Shown here: one piece after another, positions 21,049 to 25,773 of the stretch | Layout: every line of letters begins with the position of its first letter | Position numbering within the stretch: position 1 is the first letter of the stretch | Source: CAZSCF01 sp964636505 | Lineage (GTDB): Bacteria; Patescibacteriota; Minisyncoccia; Moranbacterales; UBA2206 | NCBI GenBank assembly: GCA_964636505.1 | Contig: CAZWRY010000013.1 | Location: forward strand, 1-25,773 | Reading direction: 5' to 3' | Length of the DNA: 25,773 nucleotides | Position numbers and translations under genes: made by a program | Notes under the pieces: model-generated | What the model saw: the letters and a program-made list of their open reading frames with translations, nothing else | The model's database searches: none | Told to the model about the DNA's origin: nothing

Positions 21049-22224
21049 TTAAAAGCAGCTGTTATAAATAAAGTAACCGCCCGCAAAAAGAAGCCCAATA
21101 CCCATTATTATCCGAATTAATTTATCATTTTTTGACCTAAAAATTTCTAATTTTTTAGTATGAGCAAACCAGTAAATAGCCCCGGAAAACAAAACAATCG
21201 GAAAAATGAAAATCAAATTATACAAAGCAATCATCGGAATACCGCTAAACATGTTCTCTTTTCCAAAAAATGATTTAGCAAATATACCATAGGGTTTATT
21301 GGCACAAGGAAAAAGAAAGCCGCTAGAAATAAAACCGATCATGATAGCGGCCACAGCTAAATTCATTTTTTGAATATTTTTTTTGATAAAATTCCATATT
21401 TTTTCAAAAATTCCACCAAAATTAACTGAAACTAAGTGTTTTATCTTTGCGCTTGTTGTCTTTATAATCTTTGCTTTTTGCCAATATTTCCGCAAGACAA
21501 AAAGGCCTGCCGCAACAACAAACAAGCCGAACAATTTACTCGGGATTCCGGATAGCCTAAAAATTTCTCCCGAACTGAGCATTTTGACACCTAAAGAAAA
21601 GTACACAAGAAGCAAAGAAAGGATAAAAAAAGTTCCGAAAATAAGAATTTCTTTCTTGTTTTCTGGATTACCAAAAATAATGATACTGGCCAAAATGACA
21701 AAAATTGCCAAAACACAGGGGCTTACGGAATCCGCCAGAGCGGCTCCAAATAAAATCAGCCAAGAAATATTAGCATGGGTAGAATTTTCTTCAATAAAGT
21801 TGGCATTTGCCAATCTGTATTTTTTGATAATTTCCGGTCTGGGAAAATTATCAGCGTTTGTTTTTTCAATTTCAACAGTAAAATTTTCCTGGATAGGACG
21901 ATATCCTGCCAAGAATTTTGTGCCAAAAAAGATTACCGGCCAACCCCTTTTTTCGGGAGGAACTCCAAAAGCATCAAAAAATTCATTGAAATAACTCAAA
22001 TTATACGCTCCGGAAATTTCTATTTTTTCAATATCGTATTTTTCATAAATTCCGTTTTCTTGGAAGTATTTCTCTGCTGCCTGGCAATACTCACAAGTTT
22101 CTTGGTAAAAATAAAGGGCTTTCTTTTTATTGCTGATATTTTCCGAATTTGCTTTGCAAATATTTATCCCAACCAACAAAAAAAGGGCCAGGAATATTAA
22201 CACAAAAAAAGAAAGTTTTTTCAT
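21049..22224 (-). CDS. glutaredoxin-like domain fused to CcdA-type membrane redox protein
   Basis: The product has 391 residues. Residues 1-25 are a signal peptide or first helix (KKLSFFVLIFLALFLLVGIN). A thioredoxin/glutaredoxin-like domain with Cys44-x-x-Cys47 (ETCEYCQAA) and a likely cis-Pro in RGWPVIFFG follows. From about 153 it is a CcdA-like six-helix region; the two conserved cysteines are Cys170 (DSVSPCVLAIF) and Cys307 (GFLFPCANKPYG). CcdA carries reducing power across the membrane from thioredoxin, and the fused domain would be the outside acceptor. The adjacent trxA supports this. No cytochrome c genes are nearby, so the targets are unknown. Confidence 0.85.
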   Translation of the reverse strand: MKKLSFFVLIFLALFLLVGINICKANSENISNKKKALYFYQETCEYCQAAEKYFQENGIYEKYDIEKIEISGAYNLSYFNEFFDAFGVPPEKRGWPVIFFGTKFLAGYRPIQENFTVEIEKTNADNFPRPEIIKKYRLANANFIEENSTHANISWLILFGAALADSVSPCVLAIFVILASIIIFGNPENKKEILIFGTFFILSLLLVYFSLGVKMLSSGEIFRLSGIPSKLFGLFVVAAGLFVLRKYWQKAKIIKTTSAKIKHLVSVNFGGIFEKIWNFIKKNIQKMNLAVAAIMIGFISSGFLFPCANKPYGIFAKSFFGKENMFSGIPMIALYNLIFIFPIVLFSGAIYWFAHTKKLEIFRSKNDKLIRIIMGIGLLFAGGYFIYNSCF

Positions 22225-22275
22225 TGAACTTTGATAAATTTTATTTTTTTATCGCATCTGGATTGTTTTCAATCG

Positions 22276-22989
22276 TTATCTGCCAAACCTTCTTTGCCTT
22301 TTTTCATAATCCAAAAGGGCTTCTTCAAACCTATTTTCATTAAAATCGGGAAACATTTCTTCGGCAAAATATAGTTGCGAATCAGCGCTGTCCCACATCA
22401 TAAAACCGGCGCTTAGGTGTGGCTCTCCGCCTGTGCGCACTATCAAGTCAACTGACGGCAATTCGCTTGTCATTAAATTTTCTTTAATCATTTTTTCGGT
22501 TACCTTGGTTCCTGCTGAATAATTTTTCTGCATTTTTTCAAAAGCCTCTTTCATTTCATCAATACCGCTGTAGGCCAACATAAAGTTAAGACTGCGTTTT
22601 TTATAATTTTTAGTTTTTTCAATTACTTTTTTCAATATTTCTTTTAAACTTTCTGGAAATTGTTCGCGCCATTTTCCAATGAAATTGATTCTAACTTTGT
22701 TTTCATGGATATCTCTGTTGTCCAAAAGTTTGGAGAAATATTTTTTATAAATTTCAAGTAAAGCCCGTTTTTCTTGAAACGGTCTTTTTTGTAAATTATC
22801 AATTGAGGAGCCCCAGAAAGACAAACATTTTATCCCTCTTTTTTGAGCAAAAACAATCAACTTTTCCAAATTTTCAGCTCCGGCTTGGTGTCCTTCCCAA
22901 GGCTTTAATTTCTTTTCTTTAGCCCAGCGACGGTTTCCATCAGGAATAATAGCAACATGATTAGGCAAATTTTCCGTATTTTTTTCCAT
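22276..22989 (-). CDS. uppS: isoprenyl transferase, undecaprenyl diphosphate synthase family
   Basis: The product has 237 residues, normal length. It has HVAIIPDGNRRWAKE (catalytic Asp17; Pro replaces the Met usual before this Asp in many bacterial enzymes), SFWGSSIDNLQKRP, and the C-terminal signature DLIVRTGGEPHLSAGFMMWD and LYFAEEMFPDF. It condenses IPP onto a short allylic diphosphate to make the cis-polyprenyl lipid carrier for peptidoglycan. The gene just upstream encodes a trans-type polyprenyl synthase that would supply the primer. Confidence 0.94.
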   Translation of the reverse strand: MEKNTENLPNHVAIIPDGNRRWAKEKKLKPWEGHQAGAENLEKLIVFAQKRGIKCLSFWGSSIDNLQKRPFQEKRALLEIYKKYFSKLLDNRDIHENKVRINFIGKWREQFPESLKEILKKVIEKTKNYKKRSLNFMLAYSGIDEMKEAFEKMQKNYSAGTKVTEKMIKENLMTSELPSVDLIVRTGGEPHLSAGFMMWDSADSQLYFAEEMFPDFNENRFEEALLDYEKRQRRFGR

Positions 22990-23053
22990 AAACGAATGTT
23001 AACTTAAAAATAAAAGTCTGGCAATAACACTAATCTGACAAACAAAAAACCAA

Positions 23054-24124
23054 TTAAGCTCTGCGTCCAATCAAATAATCAGCTAACTCCAACAAAAAAG
23101 ATTTGGCTTCTTTTGTCATTCGGATTTTTTTTAATTCTCTTTTTCCTTTTTCAATAAGTTTTCTGGCTAAATTTTGATTATACTCCAAAGCGCCGGTTGA
23201 TTTAATAATCTTTTTAAATTTTTCAATATTTTTAAAGCTTATTTTTTTGTTACCCAAGTTTTCTTTCATAAACTTTTTTTCTTCTTCTGTTGCTTTTTCA
23301 AGTGTTTTGAACAATAATAAGGTCTTTTTGCCTTCTTTGATGTCAGAACCCGAATCTTTGCCTATTTTTTGACTGGTTTCAAAAAGACCCAAAATATCAT
23401 CTTGAATTTGAAAGGCCATACCGACCGGAATTGCAAAAGTTGAAATTTTTCTTAAAAATGTTTCGTTAGCTCCGGCCAAAATTGCACCCAACTTTAAAGG
23501 ATTTTCTACTGTATATTTGGCTGTTTTATTTTCATACATCGTTAAAATTTCTTTTTCTGAAATTTGTTTCTTGTTTCCAAGATAGAAATCTTGTATCTGA
23601 CCGACGATTGTATTTTTTATGGTCAGCTGAAGATACGAAATAGCTTTATTGACAAATCCGGCATCAAAGTTTGAATTTAAAAACACTTGAGCGCCCATGG
23701 TTGCCGATAAATCGCCTGCCATGATAGCCATGGATACCCCCAAATGCTTTAAATCCTTGCAATTAGGAAAAAAAGAGATCCCGTTTTTCTCATACCAAGT
23801 ATTTATCGTTTCAATGTCGTGCCGCATTTTTCCACGGTCCATAATATCATCATGAGCCAAAAAATAATTATGAATCAGTTCAATACCAATTCCAGCCTTA
23901 ATTATCTCTTTTTTTTCTTTGCCTCCGGCAGCCAAATAACCGACATACAACAAAATGGGCCGGATCCTTTTCCCGCCGGTCATAATTATTTTTGCCATAT
24001 GCTTAAGCATCCGACCCGCTTCTTTGTCTTTTTTCTCGGTTTCCCTTGTTGCTTGCAACAAATATCTTCTCAAATTAAAATCAATCTCCTTCTTTAATTT
24101 TTCCATTTTTTCCTCAACTTTCAT
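23054..24124 (-). CDS. trans-polyprenyl (probably farnesyl) diphosphate synthase
   Basis: The product has 356 residues. It has GGKRIRPILL (50-59), the first aspartate-rich motif DDIMD (92-96), MAGDLS, the QIQDF and ENKTAKYT segments, and the second motif QIQDDILGLF (Asp242/243). Tyr87 and Phe88, four and five residues before the first motif, are bulky and usually limit the product to C15-C20, so an FPP synthase role feeding UppS is inferred. It has its own promoter and a 64-bp gap to uppS, and is likely co-transcribed. Confidence 0.9.
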   Translation of the reverse strand: MKVEEKMEKLKKEIDFNLRRYLLQATRETEKKDKEAGRMLKHMAKIIMTGGKRIRPILLYVGYLAAGGKEKKEIIKAGIGIELIHNYFLAHDDIMDRGKMRHDIETINTWYEKNGISFFPNCKDLKHLGVSMAIMAGDLSATMGAQVFLNSNFDAGFVNKAISYLQLTIKNTIVGQIQDFYLGNKKQISEKEILTMYENKTAKYTVENPLKLGAILAGANETFLRKISTFAIPVGMAFQIQDDILGLFETSQKIGKDSGSDIKEGKKTLLLFKTLEKATEEEKKFMKENLGNKKISFKNIEKFKKIIKSTGALEYNQNLARKLIEKGKRELKKIRMTKEAKSFLLELADYLIGRRA

Positions 24125-24178
24125 AAAATTGCCGATTTAAAGCTAAAATAAACATAAGACGGCTTTGCTTTATCTCAT

Positions 24179-24207
24179 ATTATCCCAATTATAGAAACAA
24201 TAGTCAA
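24179..24207 (-). promoter_or_regulatory. promoter of the polyprenyl synthase/uppS unit
   Basis: On the minus strand, -35 TTGACT (24202-24207), a 17-bp spacer and the -10 GATAAT (24179-24184), each one base from consensus. It lies 54 bp upstream of the ATG at 24124, just after the stop of the Phd-fusion gene. Confidence 0.7.
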
Positions 24208-24214
24208 TCATAAA

Positions 24215-24967
24215 TCAGACACTCTTCTTAAGAAAACTTTCGCCTTTTTTGAATTCTGGAATTTTGTCGCTGCCAGGACGACCGGCCTTTTTCCAAGATA
24301 AAAAACTATTGAATTTAGTATAATCAATAACCAAAATTTTTTCCTGACAACAACAGTTTTTATATGAACGCGAATAATACACCAGATATTTCGGCTTTTT
24401 TGCCCATGTGCTGGCATAAGCCAAATCAAAAAGGTCAGCAACTATTTTGTCCTTTCCGTCTTCAAAATCAACAAAAGAACTTACTTCAAAAATGCTTTCT
24501 ACATTACCGTGTCTATCATCTATCATCACATCGGCTTCAATATAGCGTTTGCTTTTTTCTCCGCCCACCTTTACATATCTCCCTAATTCAACGGAATTTA
24601 CAGGATAATGATACTTTTCTATGAGATCAACATACAGTTGGGCTTTAATTAAACCTTCTTCCCGATATTTCAAGTCATGATCATCTTCGCTGAGATAAAC
24701 AATTTTAGATGAATCACGCACCACTAGAATTCTGGGAAATATGTGCGGCCTTCTGTCGGAATGATTATAAGACTTTTTATCATGTAATAAAAACCTGTTT
24801 TCATTTTCTTGAATAAGTGACTCAAACTTTTCAGCCGAAAGTATAACCACCCTTGGTCGACCTTTTTCAGTAAGAGTATAGTAAGTACTCGGATGCTGTA
24901 CCTCTTTGGCGATAGAAAAAATATTTTTTCTTGCCTCAGAAATTGGAAGCGTGTTTTTGATTTTCAT
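24215..24967 (-). CDS. Phd/YefM antitoxin domain fused to HsdR-N-like (PD-D/ExK-type) domain
   Basis: The product has 250 residues. Residues 1-53 match a Phd/YefM DNA-binding antitoxin (LPISEARKNIFSIAKEVQ, YYTLTEKGRPRVVILSAEKF). Residues ~90-200 resemble the N-terminal domain of type I restriction R subunits: REEGLIKAQLYVDLIEKYHY, Glu127 in VELGRY, Asp146 in EADVMI, and Glu161-Val-Ser163 where active nucleases have ExK. The missing Lys suggests loss of cleavage or a shifted site. A CCC cluster (205-207) precedes the tail. No hsdS, hsdM or separate toxin gene is beside it. A palindromic operator overlaps its promoter, fitting self-repression through the Phd part. The role is unknown; defence or a standalone regulator are both possible. 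Confidence 0.75.
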   Translation of the reverse strand: MKIKNTLPISEARKNIFSIAKEVQHPSTYYTLTEKGRPRVVILSAEKFESLIQENENRFLLHDKKSYNHSDRRPHIFPRILVVRDSSKIVYLSEDDHDLKYREEGLIKAQLYVDLIEKYHYPVNSVELGRYVKVGGEKSKRYIEADVMIDDRHGNVESIFEVSSFVDFEDGKDKIVADLFDLAYASTWAKKPKYLVYYSRSYKNCCCQEKILVIDYTKFNSFLSWKKAGRPGSDKIPEFKKGESFLKKSV

Positions 24968-24991
24968 TTTTGTTGCTTTTTAAAAAATTAC

Positions 24992-25029
24992 ATATGTACA
25001 TTATAACGTACATATATAATTTAAAGCAA
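24992..25029 (-). promoter_or_regulatory. promoter with palindromic operator for the Phd-fusion gene
   Basis: The inverted repeat ATATGTAC (24992-24999) / GTACATAT (25008-25015) is perfect over 8 bp. On the minus strand the 8-bp centre plus edge contains the -10 TATAAT (25000-25005). A weak -35 TTGCTT (25024-25029) overlaps the last codons of radC. An operator centred on the -10 is typical of antitoxin autoregulation. Confidence 0.7.
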
Positions 25030-25686
25030 CCCCTCGCATTTCAGGCTTAAAAAGGAATTTTGGGAAACGATGACATGGTCAATAATTTCTATCCCCAATA
25101 TCTTGCCGGCTTCTTGCAGGCGTTTTGTCACAGTAATATCATCATCCGAAGGAGTCGTGTCGCCGGAAGGATGATTATGAGAAATGAGTATTTGTGCCGC
25201 ACAATGATGGATAGCCGGTTCAAAAACTTCTCGAGGATGAATAAGGTTGGCATTTAAGATTCCAACTGAAATCACTTCGCGCTGAATTTCCTGATTCCTG
25301 GCATCCAAAAAGAAAATTACAAAATGTTCACGCTTGTTGTCACGAATATCCTTCAGATTCTCCCAAACATCTCTCGGAGTAAGAATAAGTTCCGATTTTT
25401 TTTCTTTTAAAACCCTTTTTCCTAATTCAAAACATGCCATAATTTCCGCCGCTTTAGCCTCCCCTAAACCAAAAGTATTTTTAAGCTCGGAAAATCCAAC
25501 CTCAGCTATTCGGCTTCCTGGAAATTTATTTAAAATTTTTCTGGAAAGCTCAATGGCATTGGATTTTTTTGATCCGGTCCTGAGCAAAATAGCCAAAAGT
25601 TCGGAATTACAAAGTTTTCCCGGCCCGTATTTTTGTATCTTTTCTCTCGGCCTTTCAATTTTAGGAATGTCTTTTATTCTTAGCAT
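25021..25686 (-). CDS. radC: RadC family JAB-domain protein
   Basis: The product has 221 residues, normal length. An N-terminal helix-hairpin-helix part (LCNSELLAILLRTGSKKSNA, FGLGEAKAAEIMACFELGKR) is followed by a JAB/MPN metalloprotease-like domain with His170-x-His172, Ser180 and Asp183 (ISHNHPSGDTTPSDDDITVT), and Glu153 in PREVFEPA. Despite the name, a DNA-repair role is doubtful; the JAMM metal site is intact. It ends against the Phd-fusion promoter and starts 26 bp after tRNA-Glu. Confidence 0.94.
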   Translation of the reverse strand: MLRIKDIPKIERPREKIQKYGPGKLCNSELLAILLRTGSKKSNAIELSRKILNKFPGSRIAEVGFSELKNTFGLGEAKAAEIMACFELGKRVLKEKKSELILTPRDVWENLKDIRDNKREHFVIFFLDARNQEIQREVISVGILNANLIHPREVFEPAIHHCAAQILISHNHPSGDTTPSDDDITVTKRLQEAGKILGIEIIDHVIVSQNSFLSLKCEGLL

Positions 25687-25712
25687 GAGTTTTAACTTTT
25701 CTTATTTTTCTG

Positions 25713-25773
25713 TACCACCAAGGGGAATCGAACCCCTGTTACCAGGATGAGAACCTGGCGTCCTAGCCGCTAG
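25713..25773 (-). tRNA. tRNA-Glu (anticodon CTC), partial at the window edge
   Basis: On the minus strand the D-arm remainder CTAGCGGCTAGGAC, anticodon stem-loop CCAGG-TTCTCAT-CCTGG (anticodon CTC), T-arm AGGGG-TTCGATT-CCCCT and 3' acceptor strand TGGTGGT plus discriminator A can be read. No CCA is encoded: the next bases are CAG. The first ~14 nt lie beyond the right edge. Confidence 0.9.

Noticed and set aside
1..25773. CRISPR arrays, transposase genes, prophage modules, alternative genetic code
   Set aside because: No regularly spaced repeats, transposase motifs or phage structural clusters were seen. Conserved proteins read through without internal UGA, so the standard code holds.

Overview
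The window is an AT-rich chromosomal segment of a bacterium from the Candidate Phyla Radiation (Patescibacteria), most likely a Parcubacteria-like lineage. This placement is inference from gene content: a short alanyl-tRNA synthetase without its C-terminal part, a sigma-4/HARE regulator, a baseplate-J-like membrane protein, a VirD4-like ATPase beside an uncharacterised membrane partner, a PEGA-domain protein, and Cys4-type S4 and Cys3His-type L36. All genes read cleanly with the standard code. Almost everything is on the minus strand, and few start codons have a recognisable Shine-Dalgarno sequence.

Layout from low to high coordinate (genes are transcribed right to left). 1-51 is the 5' tip of a 23S rRNA. 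52-645 is its long upstream region, with a consensus promoter at 617-645 and two strong hairpins at 427-593 that look like a structured leader or a separate small RNA. No 16S rRNA lies upstream. 706-2190 encodes a PEGA-domain membrane-anchored protein. 2191-2691 holds a dispersed repeat, a terminator and a 100-N scaffold gap flanked by an exact 55-bp duplication. 2692-7254 is the alpha-operon ribosomal block infA-rpmJ-rpsM-rpsK-rpsD-rpoA-rplQ-rplM-rpsI; rpmJ is only 37 codons. 7436-13301 holds a baseplate-J-like protein, an FtsA-like ATPase, truncated alaS and two small hypotheticals. A lone plus-strand YkgJ-type cysteine-cluster gene sits at 13421-13624.

13636-17049 is a three-gene set: a small one-helix protein, a VirD4/TraD-like ATPase with a C-terminal zinc ribbon, and a membrane protein. 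It is preceded by the sigma-4/HARE regulator (17127-18209). 18518-22224 covers envelope and redox functions: mltG, pcm, a YjbQ-family protein, trxA and a glutaredoxin-CcdA fusion. 22276-24124 encodes UppS and a polyprenyl diphosphate synthase, which together would make the undecaprenyl carrier lipid. 24215-24967 is an unusual fusion of a Phd/YefM antitoxin domain to an HsdR-N-like domain, with a palindromic operator over its promoter. It is followed by radC and a partial tRNA-Glu (anticodon CTC) at the right edge.

The best candidates for undescribed biology are the structured RNA region before the 23S gene, the Phd-HsdR_N fusion with its operator, and the VirD4-like ATPase/membrane-partner module whose ATPase start codon sits inside a 13-bp perfect inverted repeat.
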